64,000 nt of DNA, from the NCBI GenBank assembly GCA_029448655.1, contig JACCLO010000006.1:1364001-1428000 (forward strand), in the 5' to 3' direction. This stretch comes from Wolfiporia cocos (lineage: Eukaryota; Basidiomycota; Agaricomycetes; Polyporales; Phaeolaceae). Each line of letters opens with the position of its first letter. The first letter of the stretch is position 1. Below are positions 1 through 13,694 of the stretch, one piece after another. Made by a program: the position numbers and the translations under genes. The notes under the pieces were generated by a model, which made no database searches, was not told where the DNA came from, and was given only the letters and a program-made list of their open reading frames with translations.

Positions 1-3000
1 CAACAGTGATGAGGGTGACACAGAAACCTTGTGTCCATCCCCACTACTGGCCCCATGGCCATCCCACTAACCCAACATTTAACACACCATGCCCACTTCC
101 CATCCTGTAAGGTCCCTGCAAGGTACACACTCCTTCAGGATTTGGCTTAGAGTAAGAGAGCAGATGTTGAGGTCAAATGTCGAGGTCGCAGACTTAGTGA
201 GAGGTATCACAAGCAGCAGAGTGTGGAAGTTTAAGAGGGACACGCCCCTAGATGATACATTGAACTGTCTGAGGAGTATGCCTCAGACTGACCTAGTATA
301 TATATATGCAATGCACTATTCTACTGTAATCCTACCCTAAAGCGCAAGGCCTGGGCGCAGGCACTGTAAGTCAAGACACAGCCACATCACATGCTACATC
401 ATGTTACAAGTGGATATCTTATCTTTTAGTAGCCAGGCACCAATCTGATCTATTATGTCAGGTGGTTGGGGTTTATGAAGTTGTTAGTTCGAGACTGAGG
501 GGGGGCATTCTATCCATGCCACAAAAACCATGACAGAGGGGTCAGAGGGTGGCCACAAGAGTCCTGAACAACTGCCAAAGCAGGGTCTGAGGTCTTGAAG
601 GGGCAACCAAGGGGCTGAGGTCAGGGCCAAACAAAAGTAATGGGTGGAGGCTTGTCTGAGGAACAGGAGCATTGGCAGGAGGGCCACTACTTGGGAGCTG
701 TGGTCCAGGTTCAGGTCTTCTAGCTGGGACATGTCCAAGTCAGATATCATGAAGTTGTCCACCAGAGACAAGTCACTGCAAAGGGACCAACCAACCATCA
801 AGCCAGTTGCTACCGCATCAGCTGACCAGTGTTATGGTCCGTATGAAATCATCTGAATATCTTTGATGCCTCGCTGGAGAAGGGGACTTAGCGTTCAACC
901 GTAGTATCCCGTGTTTATTTCTAGGGTTCCCTGTTCAACCAGTGATCCTTGTTTCATGCACAACAGCCCTATGCCCATGGTCTCGCAGCGTATCAGGTTC
1001 TAGTTGATATCTTGTGTCTAACCACAGGACTTCTGCGTTTCAGCCACTGTTGCACTCAACCGCAACGTTTCAGCTTAGTTATCTTAACGTACTAGCCTTA
1101 TGGACTTCGTGGTAGCAGTACCAAGAACACTATGACCCTGATTGCAGAATGGTAGTATAAAACCCTGTTGTAAATACCGGTCGAGTCCCTCAGCTCGAAT
1201 CTTATACTCGTTCTCAAAGGCTTGAGCAATTAAGCCTGCAGCCAGTATATCAATGCTCGACTCCGCTGAGTCCGACGAGTAGTGCGCTACTCGATACGCT
1301 GAGTGACTCGACTTAGTTATTTCAGCCAAACGGATATTCGATCCGTAACAACCAGGAGGGAATGGTGTGGGCACTACAGCAACAAAGATCAATGGGTGGG
1401 CACTAGTGCTGGATGCATCAGTAACAACCAGGCTAATGTTAGTATCATAAATGCTGACCACTCAGCCACCAAACACAAACAAGCACTCACTGATGACAAC
1501 TCTTGCTGTGGTGGGCTGGTAGTAGTGCTGGGTCGCTGGACTAAACAGGTGGCAAGTGACATGAGGGAAGTAGTCATGAGGAAATGCAGTGAGATTGAAG
1601 CTGAGGGAGGGACACCCTACAGCACCGTCTCTTATATGTACATGGCAGCACAATGACTAAGTCTACCCTAATGTCCCTGGTCTGTGTGCCACCAGTAGTG
1701 GTGTGCACCATAACAAGCCAACTACATGTGATAATGGAACAGCCTATAGCACAAATGCCTACACCCATGTGATATGACTGGGCCTTGCCTGAGCCTTCTC
1801 TGAGGTTCCATGAGATACCCAAGGGTTCTCCAATGTTCTACAGGATTCTGACCTAGATCCAATGCCATATAGGGAACACATGATCATGGGATAGTTGCTT
1901 ATGTAAGTGATGGATTATGTAGGCTGGTCTAGAGCATTGACCAGCACCTAACTATCATGTGATCTTAAAAAGTGCGAGAGTTTGAGTACAGCTAATGCCA
2001 CTTGATATATATTGAGGTAAAATTGGTATATATAAAAAAGCCTGAAAAACCATGACAGTTAGATGGTAGGAAGGGCAGAGGTATTTTGGGGAGGGATTTG
2101 ATGGTCAGAGCAGACATCTGACAAGTTGGCATTGGGACCAAGGGTGGTGGGAGCTTCGGTATATAAGCAGTAGCTAGCTTTCAGGACAGGCAGGCAATAT
2201 ACAGCCCAGAGTTCTAGTTTTCAGTTATGCTCCAAGTCTCAGCCTCATCTACAACAAAGTCCCACCCTGCTTGCTTTGGTCCCTAGCTGTGATACTACTG
2301 CCTCAAGCAGAGATAAGCCAACAGAGTTCCCCATTCTCCAAACTCTTATTCTGAAACCCCCCCAGCTAGCTTCTAAGTGACTGCAGACCCAACCGCTTGC
2401 CCCACGTCCTATATTGATGAAGGCCGATCACTTGGCATAAGCTGATCTGGGCTGGAAAGCTTTGGCCCTCACCATGTACCACTGCCCCAACAACTTTATT
2501 GACTTGCCCACTTAGTCTAACCGATTTGGATGCCAGGCCAGTTGCTTAGCCCTATCAGCTCAGGTACCAAACAATCTGACACCATCCAAGCTACCTAGCT
2601 CTGGCCTCCCCCTGCTGAGCTGCTTGCTTAGTATCCGCCAATTTGGTCAGAAGCCTCGGTAACACTGGAAACTTGGGAGCATGAACAGCTCACCCCTTAT
2701 ATACCTCTTGGCACACCAAGTTAGTGTACCGCTAGCTACCCTGGAGAGGCCCTAGCCCAGCAACTCCATTCTGTTTTAGTGGGCAGACCCTCCACTAGCA
2801 CATCAACGTGTGCCTTATGCACTTTGGCCCCTTTAGGGTGGCCTTGCCTTGGGTAGTGTAGTGCATGTACTTAAGCTATGCTGTCTGAGGTCTTATACCT
2901 CAGACTCTTCATTGTATCATTGGGGCATGTCCCTCAGCTTTAACCTTATGCATGCTAGTCTGGTGCCTGCAGTTACATCATCTCAGACAACCCCCTTATT

Positions 3001-6000
3001 GCATTACAGGGGACTTAGGTATGCTGGTAAAATCTGTGACACCTCTGTTTCTGCACAAATGACTCGCAAACTCTTGTAACTGCCACCTGAGATATCCTGA
3101 TCCTGGTGATAACACTGTACTGCCTGCTGTATCCATTTTTCCTTGAGTTCTGAGAATAGCTGCTGCTTCTTGGTGTTTGATTGAGCTCATCCAACCATAG
3201 TAGAAGCTCAGTGGTTGTACATAGAAGTGCATATAATGGCTTTGACACAAACTTGTGTCATCTTTGACTATACCAGCTGCCAGCACATACTTGTAAGGCT
3301 GAGGTCTACCATGTCCCAGTCTAGCATGCCCATGTCAAGCAGTGAGGTATCAAGAATGTAGGGACACACCCCTAGAGTGACACAGTCCTACCTGACTGTG
3401 CGACCGGCCCTGCTGGGGAACCCCTATCTCCCTAAGTCCTTATCTCCAGAGGCCAGCGGATGTGGGGCGGCGAGTCGAGCTGCACGGTGTCGCTACCAGA
3501 CTAGCAGGCTTAGAGTGACAGAGGAGGGTCGGAGTCGTCGAGCAGAGAGGCACGCAGGGAGTCCAGAGGAAAGGGGCCTTGTGCCCAATTGCCGAGAATC
3601 CTAAAGTTGGGGAGTAAGCCCCAACTTCCTACGTCTTAAATACATGAACGTCAAGCCAGTAATGGCTACCCTAAAGAGACGGTCTGTGCACCGTAACTAA
3701 GAGACCATGTGACTAGCTAACAGATGTAACGTAACATGTAACATAGTGACCGTGATGTAAGTAAGAGGTGCGCACACCCATGAGTGCGCATGTACATATC
3801 TTATCTTATCTACTGGGTCTGGCGTCTAACGTAAGAGGGAGACGGGGAGGTGCTTACGAGGGATCCAGGGCCCGTGTAAAGGCCAGGAAACCTGCAAAAG
3901 TAAGCAGGGCATGCCACAGCGTAATACTGTGACATAGAGTGACATTGATGATTATAAGGAGAATGCCTTAGACTCCTTGAGCTTAAGTACATGTCACACA
4001 CCACTAATGACAGGTCACATGACTAATATGCACTATACCTCATGTTGCAGAAACTGTGACAGGCTTGCAGTATCAATACAGGCCATGGCAACAATGCTGT
4101 TAATCCCATATGGAAAGTGTGATGTGACTTCCAGCACCTGATCAGACTAGCCTCTGTTACACCTCCAATACTCAATGTTGAAAATGTTGGTGAATGTGAT
4201 GACTTCCACTTCAGAAACATTGTCATATGAAAGCTGTTATAAGCACCATCTCAATGAGCCCCACTGTCCATATATTGCATCTTTTCTGGAGGGCTGATCT
4301 CTCAAAACAGATTTCATATTTGAGTAACAGCCAACAATTCTCAGTCTGTCAGAGATGCAATATCCACAGCATCCACTTTAAATTCTAGTGTTAGCTTCTC
4401 ACAATACATACAATGTAACATGCAAGAAGTCTGAGGCACAGATGTGGAAGTGGGAGGCAGAGTTTAAATAAAAAGGTTGTTTGTCTCATTGAGTAATCAT
4501 GTCTCATTGAGTGATCAAAGACAGTAAGTACAAGAAGTCTCTGAGCACTTTGAGGACTTAGTCTTCAGAGCTTGCAATATACTGAGTGAAGTTTCCTTCA
4601 TTTGAGAATGAGTATAAGACTCTTGTTATTACAACAAGTTGAGCTGAAGAGCCTTGACCATAGTTACATGAGTTTATATACTGTGCTAAGTATCTGAGGT
4701 CCTATACATCCCAGATGTTACTGCTACTACACTTGACCTAGTCTGAAATGTTTGATAAGTATGCAGTGATGGATCTGTAATGATAGATAGGAATGATAAA
4801 TAAGAATGATGCTGGCAGTGTGGAAGAGATACAGCAAATGGCAGGTTGCCAATATGTAGTGCAAGAGACTGTAGTGTATGTGTGGGAATGCATACAAAAA
4901 CCCACAACAAAATATACAATTCACCACAGACTATCACATGCACTATGACAAATATGAATGCACAATCATATTTGCTAACAATGAGGAGATACAACGAGAT
5001 GAAACAACTTAAAACTATAAGACTCACTGGTGATCTCTTTGCCATGAAGACTTGATCAGCTGTGGTTGAGCTTGGCATCACCTTGCTAAGACTCAGAGGA
5101 CAGTGTCGCACAGAAAATGCAAGGAGAGAGATGGATTGTGCACTTTGCATGACTGCTACTATATGTTACAGACAATGCAGTTTTGAGAGCCAACCAAAAT
5201 ACAACAGAAGAAAAAGTAGTGATACACAATTGAAAGAAGTGAGTGATCATGTAACTTGATAAGGAAAAATGACCAGCATAACCTTCCTGTGGCTATGAGT
5301 CCATGCAAAGTAGTGGAGAAAAATGGATGGGGGCTGCATCATTGGCACAGACACATCTGACATACTGTTAGGATTGGTGTACAAAACACGTGATGGCTTG
5401 AATTCTGTCAACGATGTCAAGACCATGCCCTATTTATGTGTGCATCTTGCTGCCCTTGAGCATGGGAATGTCGGTCTGAAATGTTGTGGATCCTACTTCG
5501 TGTTCACATACCACTCCCTCGGGACATGTCTTGCATTCTGGTAGAGTTGGTGGGGAGGTTTTAGGACAGTAAGAAAAATAAACGAAAATACCAAAAATAA
5601 AACATAAGCACAGGACGATGGCCTGTATGCATGATTGAAGAATATGAGTATAGAGAACTTGAGCTTGCTGTCTTGTAATTGTCATTCAAATGGTGATCTT
5701 GTGACTTATACAGATTTGAGTGTAGAAACATGCTACCCTTCCACAGTGGTCCATCCAGCATCTGTCAATCAAGAGATAAATGTGAAATTATGGTGGAGCC
5801 AGATTTGTCAGCCTGAAACAAGCCCTAATAATCTAGTACAACTGGGGTTGCACCCAGTAGAGTCACAAGTCTCCAGGAAGGTTGGTTATGCAACAAGTTC
5901 CTGTGTCATACTCACCCAGTGGTGAGTTCCACATGTGCTAAGGAAATAGAATATCTGTAACAGAATGTGCATGGTGTTCAACCAGAGGAGCATGCACTTG

Positions 6001-7040
6001 CAGCAAGTTCTACACTGTAGGTACAAATGGTTGAGGTGGACATGATGACTCAGACCAGTGCTATTATTAGTATAGCACACCATTATGATGACTTATGATA
6101 TCATTATGACCTAACCACATGTGCACAGACCACTACATAAGGGCCGGTTCCTTACTTAATAATAGTCTAGACTTGCCATGTATATAAATCAGTAGGTCTA
6201 GGGCCCTTGCACCTTAGACTTAATATGTTCATATATGGGGGTGTTTCCCCTCTTTCCTCTTGACATACCAACCTCACTGTTTGTACTATGCGTGACCTTT
6301 GGCTGAAACTCCTTGGCTCCATGACTACCTTAGAGACTATGTGCCAGCATCTTGAGACATCACTTGGATTGTGACACAGCTACAAACTGCAGAGGTGCAT
6401 ATATCTCCCATTTTTGCATTGCGTCCCAAGCATGCACTCATGCTCTCCACAGAGGGCACACTCAACTTCATGGTCACCTTATCCACCTCCCTGTTGAGCA
6501 TGCATCAGCATGGGCACTAGTGCAGTGGCAACCAGATGTCCAATCAGACTGGCTGCAGATTGTGTTTGATAAGATGAGTGTATGTGTTGGTTCTGCTATT
6601 TTCCGGTACAATGCAAAATCTGCATAAAGTCATCTGGGATACAATGTTCTAGTAGGTTTTGATAGATTGCAATAACTCAATATATGGGATTTGGTATTTA
6701 TGAGTATGTTCTGATTGAGCAAGCCTCTGCATATTGGTATGTTCAAGTATCTTGGGATAGTTGCTACATTCTCAGCCAGGGCTGTTGGTTTTTTTTTGAT
6801 AGTTATTAGTATATTGTAACACTATCCTACTAGCTTTCAATATGTTACAGTAGCTTCTAGGACACTGATGGGCACTTTAAAGATAGCAAATTCTATGAAG
6901 AGTCCAACTTTCCATATTGGGTAGCTACTGATATGAGGTATTTTCACTGGGGCTGACATTTGATGTCATGGGGGCTGTCAGTTGCATTCTCATCAAGTGC
7001 TGAGTGGTAAATGCACCTGTACAGTGCATGAGGATTTTCT
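1..7040. other. AT-rich transposon debris, no supportable gene
   Basis: No reading frame here looks like a conserved protein. Open stretches are short, overlap on both strands and lack recognisable motifs. The stretch has the texture of decayed retrotransposons: purine-rich runs next to TGACAG (around 490-530), a promoter-like TATATAAG near 2160, and a small stem-loop near 3602-3627 built on AAGTTGGGG and CCCCAACTT. I could not assign ends to any element. Confidence 0.5.
2040..2340 (+). repeat. possible solo LTR or retrotransposon promoter
   Basis: The stretch begins near CCATGACAGTTAG, carries a TATATAAG box at about 2160 and then a pyrimidine- and CA-rich leader, as fungal LTR promoters do. 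A related TGACAG start lies near 530 after a purine run. No matching second LTR or target duplication was found, so this is only a suggestion. Confidence 0.2.
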
Positions 7041-7109
7041 CCACTGTATATGGCCATGAAATCCATGTGGTATCCCACTTCATTGATACATTATGGAGTA
7101 TGTGGCTTC

Positions 7110-7390
7110 CTTGAGTGCATCATGAGTGAGCGCTTGTGGTGGTGTGTGCTAGTGCCCCTCAGTCTGCCACACCATCTGATGGAGGATGGTGTAACAATGG
7201 CATGCACAATCCCCAAGGGCATGCTCATCTTCAGCAACATCTGGTGAGCTGCATGCCCAGCCCCACGAGTTCAGCAGCTGATGACCCCTGCAGGCACATG
7301 GTGCAAGGCCCACAGCTGTTCCCTGACCCCAATGCATTCAAGCCTGAGTGCTACCTCAAGTTCATTGAAGGTGGTAGCACACTGTAACTG
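7110..7390 (+). pseudogene. cytochrome P450 fragment
   Basis: Two pieces match the region of P450s between the ExxR helix and the heme loop. The first reads LPHHLMEDGVTMACTIPKGM followed by LIFSNIW, like the family pattern VPHRxxEDDxYxGYxIPKGxxVxxNxW. After a possible intron (GTGAGC at 7243 to TGCAG at 7294) the second reads QLFPDPNAFKPECYL, like FPDPxxFxPERYL. No heme-binding FxxGxxxC motif or N-terminal part follows or precedes it. The Arg of PERYL is Cys here. I read it as a decayed exon pair, not a working gene. Confidence 0.65.
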
Positions 7391-7684
7391 TGGACAAGTG
7401 CTGTATTCAATACATACTGGTTTCAGATTGTATTCCACCAGTAATGGATTTGAATATGCATTTTGTCAGTGCCTAGCTAGTGTATACAATGTGAAAAGCA
7501 CAATATATGCACTCACAATTATGCACCCATAAAGATACAAGAATAAAATCTAGCACACATCATATATACACTGCAATCCTTGCCAATATTGGGAACAATG
7601 TAGGAGCCTGACATGTGCATGCAATGTGTCACAATAATCCTTATACCATTTAATGCATGTAGACAATATATTTACATGCATGTA

Positions 7685-9279
7685 CAGTGACTTACAAAAC
7701 CGTTGACGAGATTGCTTAATTCACATTGCTTTGATTATATCTCAAGCTAGTCTGCATAAAATACAATGAATGTAATGGTGTTTCAAAGCCATACATCTAT
7801 GCTTCAAAATGGGGCCTCTACTCTAATATTTGATGATGTTGTCAGAGAGATATGCCATTTTATTTAGAGGTCACCCTTGTCAACAGTTTTGTAACTGACA
7901 GCTCTGGTTATGGAAATCTATTATTTCATTTTGTAGGCTATGTAGTGTGAGAATATTAGTCATGTGATAATATTAAAGACTTATGGACTCATAAACAAGC
8001 ACAAACACTCACTTGCTTCTGACCACCATCATGCACCAGCTCATTTCTGCTGATACCACCCAACACATCCTCTTTTTGCTGAATCAGGGCAAATCTTGTC
8101 ATCAGATTGGGAAGGAGACTGGTGTTCACTATTCAACAATTAGTAAATTGTGTGCACAGCATTGCTCTGGACTTCCCAAGGCTAAAGGAGGCCGTCCTTC
8201 TATTCTTACCACTACCAACCTCCACTATGCCACCTATCTTATTGGAACTGACAAGGCAAGCACTGCTCCTGCAGTGGCTAGGACCCTATCAGATGTTACA
8301 GGAAGGACAGTCAATGCACAGACTGTGCACAAAGCACTAAGGAAAGCTGGGATGAAGGCTGTGGTGAAGCAGAAAAGGCCCAAGCTTACTGCACGTCATA
8401 AGTCTGCAAGAATGGTCTTTGCTCTGGCCCACCAGCATTGGACTCTGGATGACTGGAAGCAGGTTATATGGTCTGATGAGACCAAAATTCATCATTTTGG
8501 GTCAGATGGGAGGCAATGGGCATGGAAGAAGCCTGGAGAAGGACTTAGTGACAGGCTGGTTCAGGGTACCCTCAAGTTTGGTGATGGATCATTGATGATA
8601 TGGGGCTGTATGAGCTGGGAGGGAGTAGAATTTGCCTGCAGAATTGATGGCAAGATGGATTCAGACCTCTATGTAAGCATTTGAAGGATGAGCTCCAGAA
8701 TAGCTTGGAGCATTGGGGGAAAACTGTGGAGGAGATGGTATTTCAGCAGGACAATGACCCCAAGCACACTAGCAAGAAGGCACAGAAATGGCTCCAAGAG
8801 CATGGTATCAAGACTATGGTGTGGCCTGCTCAGTCTCCAGACCTTAATCTCATAGAACATCTACAGAGCCACCTCAGAAGAAAACTTGCAGATTATGAGG
8901 AACCACCCAATGGGATCACCCAGCTATGGGAGAGGGTGGAGAAGGAGTGGGAGGCTATTGACATGTCTGTATGTCAGAACCTGATCCAACATATGCCAGA
9001 GAGGGTATATGCAGCATTGAAAGCCAAGAGAGGATACACCAAGTACTAGAAATATTGGATTTTCATGGTCTGGAATGCATGTTACAAAACTGTTGATTCT
9101 GGTAGCCTTTAAATCAAATTGTGATTCTTGATTTTGATTATTATTGTGATATCATAAAACACTTCAGATATATGACTTTCTAACAAGATAATATTCATGA
9201 GAATCCATGCAGTGTAGCTCAAGATATGACCACAACAATGTAAGTCAAGCAATCTTGTCAACAGTTTTGTAAGTCACTG
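7685..9279 (+). mobile_element. Tc1/mariner transposon, 1595 bp
   Basis: The element starts CAGTGACTTACAAAAC at 7685 and ends with the complementary GTTTTGTAAGTCACTG at 9279. It is flanked by TA at 7683-7684 and 9280-9281, the target duplication expected of Tc1/mariner. Further copies of the motif sit inside each end, in opposite orientation to the outer copy: GTCAACAGTTTTGTAACTGA near 7880 and GTTACAAAACTGTTGA near 9081. One transposase gene lies between them on the plus strand. Confidence 0.93.
8013..9049 (+). pseudogene. Tc1-family DD34E transposase, one-base frameshift
   Basis: The N-terminal part has a paired helix-turn-helix DNA-binding region (HQIGKETGVHYSTISKL and following). The catalytic triad is visible: WSDETKIH (first Asp), FQQDNDPKHTS (second Asp), and SPDLNLIEHL (Glu), with 34 residues between the second Asp and Glu. 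The first frame stops at TGA 8682-8684. The rest continues in another frame from 8681, as if one T had been lost from the run at 8679-8682. All motifs of an active enzyme remain, so inactivation looks recent, or the break could be a sequencing error. Confidence 0.9.
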
Positions 9280-9731
9280 TACATATATTCTCATATATAT
9301 ATGCAGCCAGGGTTTTTGCTGATGAGCTTCTGGTACAAATGATTATCTCAATATACTTTCTGATATTCACTGGTATTTACAGATACACCAAGGATATGAT
9401 GGCTTTTCACTGAGCATCAGCATAGACCATTGGCATAATGGACAGTACTATCAAATGAAGGGAGTTGCAAAGCCCTGATTCCGTCACAACACTGCTCTGG
9501 CCCTTTGGATTCCTATCCGAAAAATCGCCTATCCGAAAAATCGGACAAAATCATTATCATGTATCAGCATCATTCTGTCTACTCAGATTTAGGAGAAGAT
9601 GTTTTGCAAACAAGCTATGGCTCTATCTGTGCCATGACATTTGTGGTCATTAATAAGGAGATCTAGAGGGAAATATCAACTAGAGACATATGCTAACGTG
9701 TGGAAACTCATTCAAACCCACAAATACACTA

Positions 9732-9999
9732 CTGTAGTCTCCTGTATGGAGGCAACCGGCCATTTCGTGTGACGCATCACGGCTTGTTTTCTTGTAGCAG
9801 CCGTGCCCATGTGATGCGTGACAGAGATAAGATTAAGCAACCAGTACTGCTGAGACCTCGAGCAACGGAGCGGGCAACAGCTGTGACAATGTATCTTCTG
9901 TAGCAACCCATGGCCTGTGACGTGTTACATTTGATGAAGTTAGCAACTTTTTAAGGGCTTGTGACGCATTACGAGTTGCCTCCATACAGGAGACTACAG
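9732..9999. mobile_element. MITE with 25 bp inverted ends and TA duplication
   Basis: Inverted ends CTGTAGTCTCCTGTATGGAG (continuing GCAAC) at 9732-9756 and their complement at 9975-9999 bound a 268 bp non-coding unit. TA lies outside both ends (9730-9731, 10000-10001). Short GTGACGC motifs recur inside both halves. Size, inverted ends and TA duplication fit a Tc1/mariner-type MITE. The ends do not match the Tc1 element at 7.7-9.3 kb, so that element is not the obvious mobiliser. Confidence 0.8.
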
Positions 10000-10482
10000 T
10001 ATGCTTGCATACCAGATTTCTCTGCCTCTCAACGTATCCTCCTGTAGAGCAGTATTGCAAGTTTGGGCATGGAGGAGCGTGACAGTTCCAGCCACCGCAC
10101 AAGAGAATTTAAGCTCCGCTCAATAGCTGTCGCCTTTGTGCACGGCATGCGCAGGCGGACTTCGAGTCTGCTGACGTGATCCAATGTGACCCTTTTTACA
10201 ACTCTGGCGATATGTGACTGATCTGTGCCGACGAAAACCGGCATCTCTCTAGAGCTCACACCCTCACGCGAAAATTTAAAGCTTGAAAATACCGGTAGAG
10301 AATAGCTCATTCTACTGCCATACCAGGTTTCAGGGTCGTAGACCCAGTAATTTCTGAGAATAAGCCGAAATACAAAACTCGTTGCAACACTGGGGGGTCC
10401 GATAGTAAACGTAACGCCCAGAGATTGGTAATTGGTCTTAGAACGGACCTATACGCGCGGACGTGGCCGACTGTATAGGAAC

Positions 10483-10490
10483 TATATAAA
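10483..10490 (+). promoter_or_regulatory. TATA box of FAD oxidase gene
   Basis: TATATAAA lies about 63 bases upstream of the ATG at 10553, a usual distance for a short 5' leader in basidiomycetes. Confidence 0.6.
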
Positions 10491-10552
10491 CAAGCAACTG
10501 TTCAGATTGCCACAGAACTCTCATCTAGTCATCAGCGCCGACACTCGCAGCA

Positions 10553-12633
10553 ATGCGCACTTTCGGTGAGACCCTAATCGGCACATTAGCCACACTTGGG
10601 ACGGTCACCTCTCTGCTCCCTTCCGAGATCCCGCTCAATGTCCTTGGGAGTTCTCCCGGAACTATGACGACCCGCGTTTGCAAATGTCTTCCTGGTGATC
10701 CGTGCTTCCCCAGCCGGGGGGAATGGGATAGACTCTCACGTACACTGAGCCAACCTGTGATCTATGATCAACGCCCACTTGCTGCAGTATGCTACAAGAA
10801 CTCATCCGAATATAGCCCTGCTGGATGCGAGCACGTCTCGGATAACCAATTCAACGGGACCTTCCTAGCTGCATCGAGCAATGCCTTACAATTGACGATA
10901 TTCGAAGATGTTGTCACACCGCACGGCATCGAACAGTGCCCTTTCAATCCAGGACCGGATGCAATTTGTCATCAAGGCCGTGTTCCATCGTTTTCGATCA
11001 ATGCCACAACGATTGAAGACATACAGGCTACGATTGCGTTCGCATCTAAGTACAACCTACACCTTGTAGTCAAAAATACAGGGTAGGAATAGCTGTAGGT
11101 AGCATTCACGCAGCTTATCATGGATCGCATCTATAGGCACGAATATATAGGTCGCGAATTTGGTGTGGGCTCCGTAGAGATCTTCACGCGTTATACACAA
11201 GGGATCAATTTCACCGACAACTTCGTCCCTAGCGGAAATTCGGAACATGATGTAGAGGGACAGCATGGTATGTCATGATATTGGTAGACAATGACAAAAT
11301 CAGTTAATTTTCGTGATATTTTACAAGCGGTGACAATTGGAGCAGGCGTACAATGGGGAGAACTCTATCTCGCAGCACAGCAACACGACCGCACCGTTGT
11401 TGGCGCATTTCCTCCATCTGTTACTGTCGGAGCTGGTGCAGGTTGGGTTCTTGGCACCGGCCATAGTCCGCTTGCGCGGTTCTACGGCCTAGGTGAGTGA
11501 ATGAATGTGAGCTTCATCCCATATTCTTCTCACTGGATGTATATGGCAGGTGTGGATAACGTACTGCAGCTCAGTGTGGTTCTACCAAACGCCTCGCACG
11601 TCATTGCCAACAAATACCAAAACAGCGACCTGTTCTGGGCATTGCGGGGCGGAGGTGGTCCGAGCTTTGGTGTTGTCACTTCGGTGACGTACAGGACTCA
11701 CCCCAACCTCCCGTACACTGCATCATCCTACGTTGCAAGTGCAGATTCTCCTGAATCATTCCGCCAGCTTCTTCAGGTTTGGTTAGAGTACCACAACCTA
11801 GTGATGGATGCAGGGTGGAGTGGCTCGTGGCCATATGCAGACAACACGCTGCAATTGGCTTTGATTGCACAAGGAATACCGCCTACGAGACCATTGGCGA
11901 TCCAGATCCTTGAAGCATTCTACGCGGCATCCAAAGCTATCCCGGGTGTCAACGTGTCGGTTGCGACCACCGTGTCTTATTCGTCCTTTTACGAGTGGTA
12001 TAATGCCAGTGTAGTATCAAGCGTAAACACAGTTGAGGTTGGGATTCCAACCGCGATTTCTTCGTGGCTTGTTCCTCCCGAAGTATTCGAACTTAGTACG
12101 GATGAACTAGCAGATGCGCTTGCGTTGTTACCGACCGCATTACCATAGTACGTACATTGTCTGCCAAGCGACCATGTCTCAACGTTCTGACATCTCGCGC
12201 AGCGTGGTAGGAGGCGGCGTCGTCTCCACAATTGACCCAGACTCAGCGGCGGTAACCCCAGCATGGCGCAGGATGATCACACATGTCATCGCCCGAGCAC
12301 CGTTTAATCAGACATCAGATCCGAAAGTGGTCGAGGCTTACCGGCAGACCGCACACAATTATACAGAACCGCTGCAGCGCCTTGCGCCAATTCCGTATGG
12401 CGGTCAGTATATTAACGAGGTAGGGGCATCTTACCTTGGTTCACAGACCATGTGCTCAGCCAGAATTTCAGGCGGACATACTCGAGACCAACTGGCAAGG
12501 GGCATACTGGGGAGCGCACTATCCTCGACTGCTGTCTATCAAGAGGGAAATCGACCCTCAGGACCTGCTCATCGTATACAAAGGTGTGAACTCAGAGGAA
12601 TGGGACGATGAGATTATTTGTAAACGGCTATGA
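10553..12633 (+). CDS. secreted FAD-linked oxidase (BBE / glucooligosaccharide-oxidase type)
   Basis: Exons 10553-11082, 11137-11267, 11328-11492, 11550-12147, 12203-12419 and 12460-12633 join in phase to 604 residues; introns are 40-60 bp. A hydrophobic N-terminus (MRTFGETLIGTLATLGTVTS) suggests secretion. The PP-loop region reads KNTGHEYIGRE, whose His is the usual 8-alpha FAD attachment site, followed by VTIGAGVQWGELY. The second flavin loop reads GAGAGWVLGTGHSPLARFYG with no cysteine, so flavin is probably attached through His only. The C-terminal BBE segment reads YINEPEF, then TNWQGAYWGAHYPRLLSIK and EIDP. Such enzymes oxidise sugars or secondary metabolites with oxygen; the substrate cannot be told. 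It stands alone, with a scrap of a related gene at 13.7 kb. Confidence 0.88.
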
Positions 12634-13299
12634 CCTGACCAGCTTGCATATCGAACTCTGTACACTGTACTTACATGAAATGCTTATCCATGCATTTGTA
12701 TGGCGAGCCGAAATATCGGAATCCGCACCAATCGGTCGACTACGTCTGGCCCGTCCTCGCTCGGGAAGCCAAATAGCAATATATGTAGGCATGCTGCGTG
12801 ACACTAATAAGCACCAGTTATGAGCAGAAAGGACGATGTTGGCATGTGTGGTGTATCGCAGCGCGCCCCATGGGACGAGGAAAATCACAAAGACTCCGAA
12901 TATTTCCTCATCGGCTTGAAAATGGAAATGGGAGGAAATCGCCTAAGCGTCTGAAGTCTCAGAAGCGAATATCTCCACTGCCAGTGCCTCACATGATCAG
13001 TGTCTTCAATGTTCATGGTCCCAGATACCCGCTGGTATGTATTCAGTTCATTATGGGCACACTGTTATACTATCAATATTGCGGGCCATCGTGACAGCTT
13101 AGCCACGAATGTAGGACTTCATTAGGCAGTAATGTGTCGAATATCGACGTTATAAATTGTTGTAAATGTCAAGTGCATTCCACTGGCTGTTGATCTAGCT
13201 CAAATCCATTAATGTGGTAGCAATAATTCGACATTATACGACAAATGATCCTATGACATATCATCCGCTCCCAAGGTCAGAGACAGGGTTGCACAAAAC

Positions 13300-13675
13300 A
13301 CAACAGCGCTGTCCGATGACGCAGAGACAGTTTATTTAGACAGGCAGAGAGAGCGCAGAATCTGGAACACACAACTGGTCAGATTCACAGATCCAAGGCC
13401 CATGGTCCATCGTCGGCTCACACTTCAGGCGCAAGTCAGTTTTCCCATCCGCGCACAGCTATCGAGCCTGACAGCACACGGACAGGTACTTATCTTGAGG
13501 GCCACGTAAAGGCCTGTGCCAGGACTGTATAATCCGGCCTTTACCTCCGGGTCACCTGGACACCCTGTCCAGCATTCAGAGTGGCCAAGCGGACGCAACA
13601 GCCCGGTAACGAGTGAAGAATTGCTTACACCCGGCGCCCAATCCTCCAGCACCGATGGCTCGTCGACAACTTAAC
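13300..13675 (-). pseudogene. 3' part of dispersed unknown gene family, copy 1
   Basis: Read on the minus strand, this matches the segments at 30980-31250 and 60060-60400 and, in the opposite orientation, 59440-59815. The shared reading frame includes VLEDWAP, GHSECW, GDPEV, then ISTCPCA and GKLTCA. Upstream exons seen in the 30.9-32 kb copy are absent, so only the last exon is left. The segment boundary near 13300 carries the GCAGAGACAGTTTATT motif also found at the ends of the other copies. Confidence 0.6.
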
Positions 13676-13694
13676 GACCTGGGTTTTTTTTAAA

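Noticed and set aside
4686..5150. Minus-strand frame of 154 codons, hydrophobic
   Set aside because: Located in AT-rich debris, with several overlapping frames on both strands and no recognisable domain; hydrophobicity follows from base composition.
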